A model generated the notes under the pieces. That model saw only the letters and a program-made list of their open reading frames with translations, was not told the DNA's origin and searched no databases. A stretch of 64,000 bases of DNA from Nemopilema nomurai (taxonomy: Eukaryota; Cnidaria; Scyphozoa; Rhizostomeae; Rhizostomatidae): assembly GCA_003864495.1 (NCBI GenBank), contig ML133502.1, positions 682,001 to 746,000 of the forward strand, written 5' to 3'. Shown here in pieces: positions 27,501 to 39,754 of this stretch (its first letter is position 1; each line of letters starts with the position of its first letter). Made by a program: the position numbers and the translations under genes.

Positions 27501-30500
27501 CAATTAACATAATTGAAGCTACAATTTCGTTCATTGGAAATACGAGGCGGTTTGGATAAAAGTTTTGTAAAGAATACATGTGCGCATGGGGGTGGGTGGT
27601 GGTCGTGGAGCCTGGCTGCATGCGATTGCGGGCCTGGTTTGAAGAGTACGTAATGGAGATTTAAATATAAATGAATAGTAATGTAAATGCCTGAGGACTA
27701 AATGACCCTGTGCCTTCTCCCGTCTTGAGTGACGTAATCAATTGCATTTATATTGTCAGTTCATTGTATTTGTAGTTAAGTATTCTTTGTCTATGAACAC
27801 TCAGTGCGTACGGCATAATCTCGCAAACGTACTGCGTATTTTGTAATTGAAGCCAACTTACAGTACTGCTTACCTACAAGTAGTTGTGGAAATCTTAGTT
27901 GCAATTAGTGCTATTTTCTACATGGATACCTTTTCGCGAAACTTTGAAGGCAACGTTAGAAGCACCTCTTGACTTTACCAAGATTGCCTGGTTTTTCAGT
28001 TTGACAAGCTGTTGTCTTCTGAATTGAGGTAGCATCAATCGACCGAGCCATGACTATAGCACTTTCTCCATCTGTCCTATCCTTCCAAAGGCTACTAGGT
28101 TGGCGGTAAAATAACACTACTATATCTCGTTTTTCACAGATAAGAAAACTGGAGTTCATCTTAGCAGACGCCATAGCAAAAAACTGCAACTCCGTCATCA
28201 CGTGTGGCGGTGTGCAGTCGAACCATTGTCGAGCCACTGCGCTGGCGGCCCGGTTGGTAGGCCTAGGCAGCCATCTTGTTTTGCGAACAGCCGAGCCGGT
28301 AAGAAGTCCTTTTCCCACTGGTGTAGAATAGATAAATTAGGCAAAGCAGTTGAGAACTCTATTTGCTAAAGAGGAAAAGGTATTACGGCTTTCAATAGCC
28401 CGGATTCCTTTCCTTGAATTCGTCTTCCGTTGGCTTTAGCCACGTGCATCGAAAACGTTAAATGTCACCTTGGCGAAGTGATGCGGGATATAATTTGTGA
28501 TTTGCTGATATAGTTTGTCCATTCATGATTGGCACCCCCGTCTTTGCAGGATGTTGAGGCCAACAATTGCAGTGGGAATGTAATGCTAGACCGACTGAGT
28601 GCAGCAAATGTGTACTTGATTCCAAAGGAGTCTCTTGTAGAAGGACTTGGTGCTAGAATGAAGAAACTGACGTCACTACTTTGGTAGGTTTATCTTTGTT
28701 CAAGGAAGTTAATGTGAAAAAGAATTGGTGAAAGGTTTTTGACTGAGAAGCGTGCCTCATTATTGAATATCTAAAGAAATTCTTTTAATAGTTCTTATTT
28801 CTGTTCTTTGGGAACTATTACGAAGGTGACAGATATAAAAAAATCTTACCAAATCGTTGAACTTTGGAGAGTATCACCGAGAGAAGAGTCTTGAAGTCTG
28901 TTCTTGACTTCTTGGGAATTAATTGCTGATGAAGGATGTGCTAGTATGATGTAATGATGATGTAATTGGATGGAAAAATCTTGAGCTAGGAATGACCGAA
29001 GGTGAGTCAGCTTGACTTGGTGTAGTGATGCAGCGATGAGAGAAATGTGGGAATGATAAGCGTTAAAGTAAGCAATAAATCACTACATTCTCAACAAACA
29101 TTAAGTTATAAATAATCTGGCCAGAAAGAGAGTCAAGGACAAGGATTTTCATCCCTCGTTGTCGTTTCTGATCATTTTGTTCGAATCTTTAAGCATTTGA
29201 CATAAAGTTGTGAAGTTTGTTAAACGCACCAACATGTGTTCAACATACACAACATTCCAGACATTGATTTTCACTAATTGTACATTGTGCGAAATGTTCT
29301 TCTTCAAAGGGAAGTAAAAAAAGAGCGCGCTTATGAAGTCCCCTTTGGTGGTTCATCACCGTTAGGCACATTTGGAATTTTGGATGTCTACCAAGAAATG
29401 ATTGACCAGGTGATGCCCAGAAAACTATTTTAGTTTCTGGTATAGAAAGCTACAAATATCTTCAATCCCAAACTCCAGCCATTTACACAAGGTACATGAA
29501 ACATATCTTCTGCGAGTGTACAAATTTTTCGTTGCGCCCCACAAATTTTCTTTCTGCCTCCCTCTCAAAGCTCCTAAAGGTGAATTAGTAATGTGACGCT
29601 TTTGCTCTCTTGAGTACTTAAATGCTTTACCAATAACGTTTCGAATTTTGCAATTACTCCCCATTTTTAGGGCATAAATTCAGAATTCGATGATTTATTT
29701 GTTGCTTGTGGAAGCGGTGCTACGATCGGTGGATTGGCAGTGGCAAATTATTTGAATGGGTCTCCTCTTAAGTAAGTTTTTAAATGGTTTATGCGGCGAT
29801 CTTCTTGGCCTTAAGTTTTTCTGTCGACAATTTTTAAAAGAATAAATGCCCCCAAAGGCACCCCAATACGCAGATTTCTCTCCCACCTAGCCTAAAACGG
29901 TAGCTACTAAAATAACCCCAATCACATTAAGGTGACGTTTAATTTGAGCTTTAGATTCTTTGTCATCTATTCAGTAGTATATTTGTCCTAATTAGCCACA
30001 TCTTGCCACCTCTAAATTCCCTTTGACTTTTCTGAAAACTAATGTCGGAACAACAAGTGGTAAACACCGCGATTTCCAGTAAACTTAATATTTGTCTCGT
30101 TAATATTGTTATCTGCCTTTCTTTTATAGGATTCATGGTGTGGGAGTGGGTGAAAATTCCGATTACTTTTACAAGCACATTGACGAGCTTCTGACTCACT
30201 TTGGTATCCAGGGGGTACAGTCTAGAGACATCTGTTACATGATTGATGGATACCAAGGTGAAGGATATGGCAAGTCGACCAACGAAGAGCTAGGTATTTA
30301 ATTACGATGCTGTAAATATAGAGGGATTATTGTAGCGATTCAAAACAAGGGTTACTCTCAGGTGTGCCTGATTTGAGCAATGCCCTAATTGGGATGGATG
30401 CGAATATGAAGGTTTTGTGTTCAATATTTTATTTGTGTTCAATATTCAATATTCAAAGATTTACCTGGGCCTGTGGTCTGGTCAATTTACGGAATGCTGA

Positions 30501-31324
30501 TTACGAGAACCCTCCTTTTGCAGAACTTCTCATTGAGATCTCCCAGACGACAGGAGTCGTTCTTGATCCCGTGTACACACTTAAAGCCACTCGAGGGATG
30601 CTCAAAGAAATGGCGGAAAACCCTTCACGATTCAAAGGAAAGCGGGTTCTTTTTCTTCATACAGGTAAAAACAATTCTTGCCCCATTGACCTCCAAAGTT
30701 AACAGTTATTTTCACCTCATTCTCTCTTCCTTTTTTCTCTTTTCACTTCCTTCTCTCTTTGCTTCTTTCTCGCTCTTCTCCTTTTTCTCTTTCCCTTTTA
30801 CTCTCTTTCCTTTTTTCTCTTTCTATTTTCCTCTCTTTCCCTCATTCTCGCCTTAACTTTTTCTTTCTTATCTTACTCCTCTCGTCGCCTATTCGGGTTT
30901 TGCCTCTTCCTTTCTCTTTGTCACTTCTCTCGTCTCTTCTTTCTTTCTTCTCTACCCCCATCATACACCTTCTACGACCTCCAGCCCTCAAAAGCTTAAT
31001 AATTTGCCCCTGTCTACCCCATCACTGTCCCTGCAAATAATTTAGATTGTTGCTGCATCGAAATAACGCTTCTTCTTAAGCTTTGGACACTCAAAAAGCA
31101 TTTATGTTCAGTTAATATCTGCAACGAGATCATGTGGCTAAACATATACTTCAGCAGAATGTTTTTCTTTATCCATACAAGGTGGGTACTTTGCCTTGTT
31201 CGGCCACCAAGCCAATGATTTGCTGCTGAATGGACCAAAAACGCGGAACAAGAAATTCAAGATTTGGACAGACGGTGCATCGAGCCCCCTTAACTTGGTG
31301 AGTAGCTACATTCAACTAACATAG
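21582..31324 (+). CDS. D-cysteine desulfhydrase / ACC deaminase-like, copy A, 9 exons
   Basis: Fold-type II PLP enzyme. The family converts D-cysteine to pyruvate, H2S and ammonia, or opens 1-aminocyclopropane-1-carboxylate. Exons: 21582-21656, 26542-26655, 28140-28298, 28550-28683, 29310-29409, 29671-29771, 30130-30293, 30524-30664, 31182-31324; phases agree and give 376 residues, normal for the family. Seen motifs: SIKRDDMTG then GGNK with the PLP lysine at about residue 63, continuing [18 protein letters not shown] (Ser90-Asn91-His92); [21 protein letters not shown], the phosphate-binding loop; [29 protein letters not shown]. Copy A is the most canonical of the three. The ORF reads through a consensus donor near its end (GTGAGT after TTG), so an alternative tail exon at 31362 is possible. 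The H2S-versus-ACC preference cannot be decided here. Confidence 0.93.
23600..23755 (-). repeat. tRNA-derived SINE-like fragment
   Basis: Read on the minus strand, it contains a D-arm-like GACTCACTGGTTAGAGG (A-box region) and, about 30 bases on, GGTTCAAGTCC, a good B box of a Pol III promoter. The tRNA-like head is embedded in non-tRNA sequence with no proper acceptor stem, so a SINE remnant is likelier than a tRNA gene. It lies in intron 1 of copy A. Confidence 0.55.
24034..25262. repeat. 1.2-kb satellite-like array, 13/26-bp unit
   Basis: Uninterrupted array built on a 13-bp unit TGATGATGATTAC and its relatives TGATGATGATTTC and TGATTATGATTAC, often paired into 26-bp higher-order units. 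It fills a large part of intron 1 of copy A. Every unit is rich in TGA and TAA-like triplets, so no frame stays open. Confidence 0.95.
30701..30960. repeat. Polypyrimidine tract in intron 8 of copy A
   Basis: About 250 bp that is almost entirely C and T on the + strand. Copy B carries a related, shorter tract at 53786-53850. Such strands can form triplex DNA, but this is a property of composition rather than shown function. Confidence 0.8.
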
Positions 31325-31361
31325 AAAATTCACTCTAACAATACTCGATATTTGTTTACAG

Positions 31362-31478
31362 ATAAAGGCAACTGGAGGATATATTACACACTTGATGGTA
31401 GCAAAAATTTATTGCCATGACGTCATGGCAGTCGCCTCAACCTATGACGTCAATTTACCTTTTCTTAAGATGGAGTAA
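31362..31478 (+). other. Possible alternative terminal exon of desulfhydrase copy A
   Basis: After the in-phase donor in exon 9 (TTG then GTGAGT at about 31299), an acceptor TTTACAG at 31355-31361 opens a frame of 38 codons and a stop at 31476. The frame joins in the correct phase. It overlaps two CRE palindromes and ends just before the duplicated HYKK 3' flank. The peptide is not recognisable, and copy B has a TGA at the matching donor position, so this may be chance. Confidence 0.3.
31418..31452. promoter_or_regulatory. Two full CRE/ATF palindromes
   Basis: Perfect TGACGTCA octamers at 31418-31425 and 31445-31452. The first sits inside the longer palindrome GCCATGACGTCATGGC. TGACGTCA is the established CREB/ATF consensus. 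The location, behind copy A, gives no obvious target promoter. Confidence 0.5.
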
Positions 31479-31485
31479 TGAAAGG

Positions 31486-31974
31486 CTTTTTGTTTGACGC
31501 TCTTTTATAAGCAAGATTGCACGGTTAGACTTTCCTTCCAAGTCTAAATGTTCCATGTTGTGTGCTGGTCATTACCAGCTTCATTGTTTCTCTCAAGAAC
31601 GCTACATCAAATAATCAACCTCTTTTATCTTCTTAAAACACGCTACCGAGTCTAAAGAGTAGTTGTCTCTACTCTTCTCCAAGTATTGATGGAACTAAAG
31701 TGTAGAGATGAAACTAAAGTGTAGAGATTCGAAGAAGAAAAAGGGGATGTTGCTTCCCAAGATAGCTTCCTTCCCATTTACTTCGATTCGTGTCCATGCT
31801 AGCTTTGGTAAATATTGTTTTCCAGTATAGAAAAGTGACTGTATGTATATCAAACGTACTTGAATTTCTGCTTCGATTTTCAGAGCGAAACACCCTGAAA
31901 GCATGGGATGGAAAGAATTCTAGTTCAAGCAAATTTTTTACTCAATTCCTTGCTTCAAATACTCGACACTCTAC

Positions 31975-32028
<54 letters not shown>

Positions 32029-32771
32029 AACTTAACTTCCTGCAGTATTCATCCGCTCCTGTTGGGCAAAACTGAAAGCTTTGTTGTGTGTGTATGCTAT
32101 CCCTCTAATCACCTTTCCATTGTAGATTGGCTGTTAAAGAAGTAGCATAATGCTGCAATGTAGTCTTGAAAATGGTAACCAGCTATCTGATAGTAGAACG
32201 TTGGGGTGTAAAACATTTGAATGTTGTAAAAGTCCGTTAATTGTAGTACAGAACTTGAAATAGATTGTTATTGTTTCAAAATTGAGCAATAAAAACTTGA
32301 TATTTTATCGAAAGTCTGGCATAGCGGAATTTTGTTTTCGTCCAATCAGATTCTTTGTTTATCAAATTTGATAGCCAATCAGATCACACGAATCTTGCAT
32401 GGTTTGCCTACATTTGTCTTGCAGGGAAACCACTACTGGAATTTTGGGCCACCACGAAAATAAACATCAAATAAAATGGGCAAAAAATTAAGATATACAA
32501 TGCTTATTAAATTAACTAAAAAATAACGGCTGCTTTTGAGTTAACTCAACGTAGTATTCCTAAAAGTTTTGGTTGAACTTTCGGGGGGCTAGGCCCCCAT
32601 TCTATCCAGTTTCCCACAAGACCAAATTTTAAGTTATAAGTCTAGTAATCTTGCCTCTACGGTCAATTTTACAAATATGATGTAGCTAATACGGACTTCT
32701 TTTTCATTTATGTTAATGACCCTTATGATCCGTCAAAAAAACAGCCCTCTGATGCGAAAATTGAGTGACTG
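31486..32771. repeat. Segmental duplicate of the HYKK 3' flank (left copy)
   Basis: Near-identical to 42608-43577. Shared landmarks are TTTTTGTTTGACGCTC at the left end and GATGCGAAAATTGAGTGACT at the right. Differences: a ~45-bp piece present only in the right copy (about 42722-42770), a longer TTG microsatellite here, and about 230 bp (around 32080-32420) only here. An AATAAA at 32288-32293 could serve as poly(A) signal for desulfhydrase copy A. Confidence 0.85.
31976..32029. repeat. (TTG)n microsatellite
   Basis: About 17 TTG triplets inside the left duplicate. The matching site at 43122-43141 has only a short, interrupted version. Confidence 0.95.
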
Positions 32772-33840
32772 CACAAATCCAAGGCACCAGTGCGAAGGAA
32801 GGGGATCTCCATCGCGGCGTGATTATGCAAATTAGAAAGCCTCTTAGTTGTTGGAATCTTTAGATGCCTGTTATTTTCCTTGTTGTCCCCGCATTGAGGA
32901 TTGAAGCATAGAAAACACGCAGCGTCAGGATTAACCACGAGACCCACTACTGCCACACAGTGGTGTAGCGTCAGATTTTAGAGCAAAATATTATCCCAAA
33001 AAACTTTTTTAATAGATTAAAAACACAGGATTTACATTTGAAACTCACGAATGATCCCTCTTATTTCTCATATGAAATGGATTTTTTATATTATTTAAAA
33101 ACTTGAATTGTTTTTATGCAGTAATTCCCGTTCATCTGTTCGATTTGCCTTGCTTTCTAAATGGTTTATGTTGAGGACGCTGCACTGAATCGACGATCGT
33201 GTGCGCTACGAAGGAGAATAAGCTGGTGTATTTTCTTTTTGTTTTCGAACTTAGCTACGTCACGAAATAAGCAGTGAATCCAAACAATTGAGAAATAAGC
33301 AGAAAATTTTCTGCTTCCAGCCTCGTAGTAGGCTGAAAATAAATCTCGCTTCGGGGTTTCATAGATGGCTTCAGGTTGAGGAAAACAAAAAGTATGGATC
33401 AGGTTTTTGTTTCAAGTAATGAAGGTATTGGCATTTTATGGCTTTTTTGTACCAACTTCTGATGTTAAGTTCTTACGTGGCATCTGAATCTCGAGTGCCT
33501 AGCGTTACTTCCTTTTTCCGCGAAGACATTTACAGCCAAACTATGTTTAGCATGTTTGTTCCATTTTTCTTAGGCCATTTCCTGCCATTTTGTGCGACAA
33601 CACGTAAGCTAGTTTGTTTTTTCGAATTTTTCCACCCACAAGACAAAGATCAAAGGGTGGATCTGTAATTTACAAAAATTGACCTCCAAGCTTTATTTTC
33701 TAGCAAATCATAGTCAGGGGAGACACATAAAAGGATTGAGTGGTTGACTGGATCGATACAGGGAGGCCAAAGCTTGACATCCTTGTAAGGGAGGTGTCGT
33801 TCGTCATTTTACTGCCGATTGGTATAAAAGGATTAAGTGG

Positions 33841-36157
33841 TTGACTGGATCGGTTGAGCATAATAAACTGTATTCCTGGCCATGTTTGCTCTTCATTTCC
33901 GAAAGAGGCGTTTGGAACCAAACTCGATATAAGGATTTAAATAACCTTAGTAAGTTTTCAAAAACGCACAGGCTTTCACCGGCACATATTCATGACATGA
34001 TTCCGTTGAAGACATTCGGCAGGAAGCGTATCGATTTCCTAATCGAAAATCAAAGACAAAGGTCCACAGAGCTTCACAATGCCAAAGTTAAAGAAAATAG
34101 GGAGGTGATGCGGCGTTTGATTGATGCAGTTTACTTACTTGGTAAGCAAGAACTGCCTTTTCGGGGCCACGATGAAAGTGATAATTCCCTCAATAAAGGC
34201 AATTATATTGAATTCTTGAAAGTACTGGAGCAATATGATGACGTTTTAAAGAGGCACTTCTCCGATGCAACTGTATTTGTTGGTACCTCCCCTCAAGTCC
34301 AAAACGATTTGATTTATTGCATGGCCAGACTAACGACTGAAAAATATTCTCGGAGCTTGCTGATACAAATTTTGTTGCAATTGAGCTGGATGAAAGCCCC
34401 GATGTATCAAAGCGGGAGCAACTCTCTTTAAGCCTGGTTTCCATATAGTCGTAGAGTCGCCAGGATCGCTCAAAAATGAGTTCAACGACCCCAGCGACTC
34501 CAGCAACAGTCTGTTTCCATTTGGTCGCTGAGGGTCGCTCGATTTCAGATCAACGCGGTCCAGAAATCTGGGCCTAGCAATTAGAATTGCGCGAGAGCAT
34601 GCGTTGTGCTTTCTAACAGTCGCTGACGGTCGCTGTCATGTTTCCATTAAAATATTTCTTTGGGTGCACTCAACCATGGGTCGCTGAGATAGAACTTCAG
34701 CGATCACTTGTTGGGTGCACTCAACAACTTCAGGGTTGTTGAGGGTCGCCAGCAAAATATATTAGCTTGTTTCCATAAAGTCGCTGGGGTCGCTGAACTC
34801 ATTTTTGAGCGACTCCAGCGACTTCAGGGACTATATGGAAACCAGGCTTTAGTGTTTCGCTATGTCTCGAAATTTAGAGTTTACGAGCGCTTTGTCGAAT
34901 TTATAGACTGTAGTGTCGAAAGAGATGCAGAATCAGTGGCGGCCATTGCTATTGCTAAGATCCAAGAATATAACATCGAGTCTAAGCTTGTTGCCCAAAC
35001 ATATGACAGTGCATCAGTGATGGCAGGTGGGGCATTTCAGGAGTAAAGGTCATAGTGAATGAGCAGTACCAAGGGGCTTTCTTTGTTCATTGTTATGCGC
35101 ATAAACTCAACCTTGTGCTATCTCAAGGCTTGCACAGAATAGGTGGATGTAAGCGATTTTTCTCAACGTTAACTGGTATATCTTCGTTTTTCTTTCGATC
35201 TACGAAACGATCAGCTGACTTAAATCGCTTCGTAACGCGCAGAATCCCAACTGCATGTGAAACTCGCTGGAATTCTAAGGCTCGCTTGGTTAGTACAGTC
35301 CACAGCATCTTTTCAGATCTTCTCTCCTTCTTCAATGATATTATGGATTCTCCACAATCCTGGGATGATTTTACAGTGGATGCTGCTGCTGGCGTTGTTT
35401 CCAAATTGAAAAGCACTGAGTTCAAGTTCCTCCTTTTCCAAACAATTTTCCCTCATACTGAGTTGCTTTTTGACATTTTGCAGACGAAACTGTGATATTG
35501 CGTATTGTACTGATAAGGTTGAGAGCATCAAAAGAATTATAGCATCCTTAAGAAATGATGAAGCGTTCGAAAATATTTGGCAGAAATCTTCGGAAAACAT
35601 TGAGGAACCACCTAGAAAGAAAACAACTTTCAGTGCCCAGCCAAATCATAGATACAAGTTACTGTACTTTGGAAGCCTGGACAATTTGTTACAGGAAATT
35701 TCCGTGCGCTTCCAGTCTTTGCCTTCACTTCGCTTTGTAGAGCTACTAGACCCCCAAAAGAGCCCCTGCTCATCGCAAAGACTCTAAAAAACTAGAGGTA
35801 GAGCTTAGAGCGCTGTACGATTCGGATGATCTAACTGACCTTTTTCCACACGATTTGCACAAAATGCTGTACTCAACTGAACTTTTTAAATCGATGCCAC
35901 AGGTCAATAAGCTTTGTGAGCTGATATTAACTGTTCCTGCTACGACTGCATCTGTCGAACGTTCATTTTCTGCCCTAAAGCGGATCAAGAGAGCTTTTCG
36001 AAACACCATGAGCCAAAGTCGATTGTCTTTCCTGTCCCTATTTTCTATTGAGAAGGAGTTGCTTGCAAATTTATATACAAGAAAGTCATTCCACGACGAA
36101 ATAATTGACAAATTTGCTGCAATGAAGGAGCGTATAATAGACTTGATATTTAAATAA
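33841..36157 (+). pseudogene. hAT transposase remnant (ZMYM/DUF4371-type), frameshifted and interrupted
   Basis: Pieces in different frames follow the order of a hAT transposase: N-terminal part 33841-34340; a catalytic segment with ELDESPDVSK at 34344-34430 in another frame; continuation VFRYVSKFRVYERF from 34852; FFVHCYAHKLNLVL from about 35047; TRWNSK near 35265; and the C-terminal hAT dimerisation domain with TVPATTASVERSFSALKRIK near 35925-35990. There are at least four frame changes (near 34340, 35045, 35490, 35760) and a 418-bp MITE inside the frame, so it cannot make an active enzyme. The ends remain intact and could be mobilised in trans only if a source enzyme exists elsewhere. Confidence 0.9.
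34431..34848. mobile_element. MITE nested inside the hAT transposase, 418 bp
   Basis: Ends AGCCTGGTTTCCATATAGTC and its reverse complement, flanked by TTA (34428-34430 and 34849-34851). Removing the element plus one TTA restores the continuous frame across LSL-VFRYV of the hAT transposase, which confirms the boundaries. The interior repeats short GTCGCTGAG-like motifs in both orientations. PIF/Harbinger-type by target duplication. Confidence 0.9.
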
Positions 36158-37489
36158 AAAATCATTGACTTCTTAAATCGCAAACAATGTTTTTTAAGGA
36201 AGATTTCTTTCATTTAAAATAAGCGTTTAAAAACTTTAACATTGTTTTCGTTGTGCGTTGTGTCTATGTCTATGTCTATGTTATGCTACGAAATGGTTCC
36301 CAAATTCGGCATCTGTTGGAAATTTCTCTATGAAAAACGCATAGTTTTGGAGCCACGCCCAGCCACACCCCTTTTACGAAATTGCATACCCTGGGAAAAG
36401 ATTCACGCTACGCCACTGCTGCCACATTCAAATGAGGTCAAAGCACATGGCACAACACAATAACATGACAATTCCCAAACAGCACAGATGTTGCCTTGAA
36501 GATGACTGACTCGGATAACAACCAGCTTTCATTTCGACCGTCTCTTGATATCGGATCTGTTTTGAAGTGTGTGCAGGATGCATTTGGATTGAAAGTAGAG
36601 GAAACATCGTGCATCAAAGAACTGGATGGTTACTATGACAGGAATTTTTTTGTTAATGGAACTTTATTTGAATTTAGGCCTACTACACTTCGCTCGACCA
36701 CTGAGTATGATGAGAATGTTGGTGAAAATTTGGTAACAAGTGACGACTTGTCATGTTTCGCAGAATCAGAAAATTCTACTTAGGCCGCTGGGAAATATGT
36801 ATTTAAAGTCATGTGATCTCAAACATCATACGATGAAGACTTTTTAGACGCATCGATAGCAGTCATGGAGCATCTTCGTATAACACTTGGTAATATACAT
36901 TTTCTAATTGACCCTTTGCTTGATAAAAAATTGGAATGCGAAAGATTATTAGCACATCATCTATGTTATCATTGAACGATCTGTTGGAAAAAACTTGGTG
37001 ATTTCTAAAACTGCTAACATGCTAAAACATTAAACCACATAGAGTTGTATGCACCGAGGGAAGGCGTGACAATACATATTGCACATTGGTGCCTCTCCAG
37101 CCCTCATTAAAAGAGCGTAAACCAGGGGCGGCGCGTAAAGATATTGGCGTTATTAGTCAAATACCACTTTTTCCGAGGCATGATTTTATTTAAGATGCGC
37201 GCTTTTTATGTATTGCGCACTGTTCTTGAAAGCAATGAAATATTGCATCTTTGTTTTGTATCTGCTCCGCAAAGAAAGCTAATGACACACCATTATACCC
37301 TGTTAATCCAACATTAATTATCTTCATCGTTATCCCACTGAAATCTTAGATGTGTTATCAGTTGGAAAGTCACGGTATGAGATTCCAGATCTTAATAACG
37401 TTTCAGGGCAGTGCCATTGTACGGATGCCCTTTCGGGACGGACGAGTCTATTGTTTTCTATGGTGCGCACAAAGGACTGCGGCAGCCGC

Positions 37490-37518
37490 GTTATTAGTTT
37501 TCGATTCTTAATAACGTG
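37490..37518. repeat. Stem-loop CGTTATTAG...CTTAATAACG
   Basis: Short inverted repeat in HYKK intron 1. A second version, CGTTATTAGAATCACGATTCTAATAACG, occurs at about 38569-38596. They may be the two ends or two copies of one small element, but no target duplication is visible. Confidence 0.5.
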
Positions 37519-39754
37519 GCCGTCAGAGGTCTTGTTTTCGCTATTTGGGTGTAAATTTTTGAAGTCGAGATGAGTCGCTTTTTGCGAAATGAAGAAAACA
37601 AACACCGATGGGACGTTCAAAAAGTGTTTTCTTTAGTATCGACTCAATTTAACATATGAGCAACGACTCCGTCTGAAAGAAGAGGGCAGACCTTGTCCGA
37701 AGGTTACTATAAAGCACAGATCGAGTGACTCGGCATTTGAGTTATTCAAATGGATTTGTGGAGATCGGGAAAGAAACGCTTTTGACTGTTGGCCTTGTTT
37801 AGTCATGGGTGATTTTTCTACTGTGAGTGAAAATATTTCACTTCCAGGGGCGGATTCAGGGAGAAATCTGACTACAGCAAAGGAAGGGAAAATTTTAGAG
37901 CCACTACCTTCAGGCTGTCAAAAATGAAGGCCACACCCTTTTTATGTGAATACTATTGTTCTGTTGTTGGTCATATGATCAAAATTTTTGTTAGTGGTCA
38001 GTGCTAAAATTATATAATAAAATCTAACAAAGGCTTTGATCCCTGTTTTCTGTTAGGAATGCGTCACATTCACAGAACAGAAACAAAGGAAATCGCAAGG
38101 GCTATTGTTGACATTTTCAAAGGGAGATTGAACGCGACAGAATTTTGGACTAGGAATAGGCTATTGACATAAGCGGTCGCGAATACAATTGCATATGTCA
38201 GTCTATCTGTTTATTGGACACTTTCTACAACAATTGCATAGGTCAACTCGGCTTCTTATTCGACAATTCCAGTTCACCTATGCTCGCGCCAAATTTAGCA
38301 TAGCTCAACTTGCCTGTGATTGGCTTGACGAACGAAGCAACAGCAATAGCGGCAATAGGTTGTGATGTAATTCTAGAGAACAGGAAGAATTTTTGTGGCA
38401 TTGGAGACGTTAATTGATGCAAAAGGAAATTGTTTGAGGAAATCTGACTGAAATGCTCGCGCAAAGGTTCCTAACGTCTGGAACCGCACCTGACTTCTTA
38501 ACTTTAAACTTTTTTTCGTTTCATACCCGAAAGAAGAAAGCATCCCCGAGGCACCTGTGTCCGCGTTATTAGAATCACGATTCTAATAACGGGGCTGGAA
38601 AGTGAGGGCTTCCAGCCGCCTTCAACCTTCTTAATCTTAGCGGCTACACCATTCCTCTCAGCCCCTAAAACCATTAAATGTTCCTGAACAGTGATCGAAA
38701 AGGGACCTTTGGGATCTTACGGGTTGCAGGTTTCGCCAATTTTAGTCGATGGGGTTTCAGGTTTTTCATAGAAGAAAATGCGGTTTTTGGGATTTCAATA
38801 TTTATATTCAGTTTTGCGGTGATTTAAATCTTTGTCCAGGTTTGCGGGTTCAGGTGCCTCTCAAAGCCCCCTCATTATCAGGGCGTTTCCCATCCAAAAA
38901 AGTTGTGGCCAAAAACTCTATGTTGTTTTATTTGGAAAAGTGATACCACTCCGGCAGCGCTACGACAGCCCTGGCGTAAACCTTCCTTTTTACCATTTTG
39001 TGCCACCATCTTGATGCTTTTGCTCCCTTGTCTTTATCATGCATCATAATTCCTGGGTGAGATGGGGCATGTTAAGTACAAACTTTCATTTTTTGAGATG
39101 TTTTGAAATTGTTTACAAAAATACTTGTTTACGTTCAAGTAGTTGTTTACCATTAGACTTGTTTTCGACGTGTAGACTTGTTTGCGATTTTGCCTTTGTT
39201 TTCGAGTTGTTTTGCACCTTTCGTTTTGTTTCAGCAAAGGATAAGACAATTTTGTATTGTTAGGAGCAGCTAGGTATTGAAGCATCTTTGTGGGCTGTAA
39301 ATGGATACTTTATCTCAAATTCTGAAAGAAAAAGGCATGTGCCCTCTGTTTTTTACACTATGTAGTGGGTGTTATGGGGATTGGGGAAGGCAAAGAAGCA
39401 ACAAGGGAAGGCAAGAAAGAATGTATCTTATAGAGGAGTGTTATGTAAAGAAGGGGTAAAGAATTCACTATTTCAACAACACTCAAGCAATGAACGCTGA
39501 ACCTTCAAAATTATGAAAATGTCAATTTCAGACTGCACAGTGGTTGTTCACTGTTAGTCTTCAGCAACCAGTTAAAGAAGTCGAAGTGGTGTCACAAGAT
39601 TTTCTCATCCCTATCAATTGATTCTACCAAAAATTGAATTTACGCAATGTTATGCAATTTGTAATATTCCTTAAATAATACATTTTTTGCCTTCTGATTT
39701 GATATTTCAACAGTTGAATTGCTAGTAGGCTTAAAGTTTAGATTTACGCATTTA

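Larger units (their letters stand above)
32958..36418 (+). mobile_element. hAT DNA transposon, complete ends, decayed transposase
   Basis: The left end is CAGTGGTGTAGCGTCA and the right end, read inward, is CAGTGGCGTAGCGTGA, a typical hAT terminal repeat. The flanking 8-bp duplication CTGCCACA is exact (32950-32957 and 36419-36426), defining a 3,461-bp insertion. The interior carries a transposase remnant (next entry) and a nested MITE. It landed 84 bp upstream of the HYKK start codon and 186 bp after the left HYKK-flank duplicate. Confidence 0.95.

Noticed and set aside
37855..38000. hAT-type end CAGGGGCGGATTCAGG in HYKK intron 1
   Set aside because: The sequence resembles a hAT terminus, but no matching second end could be located downstream.
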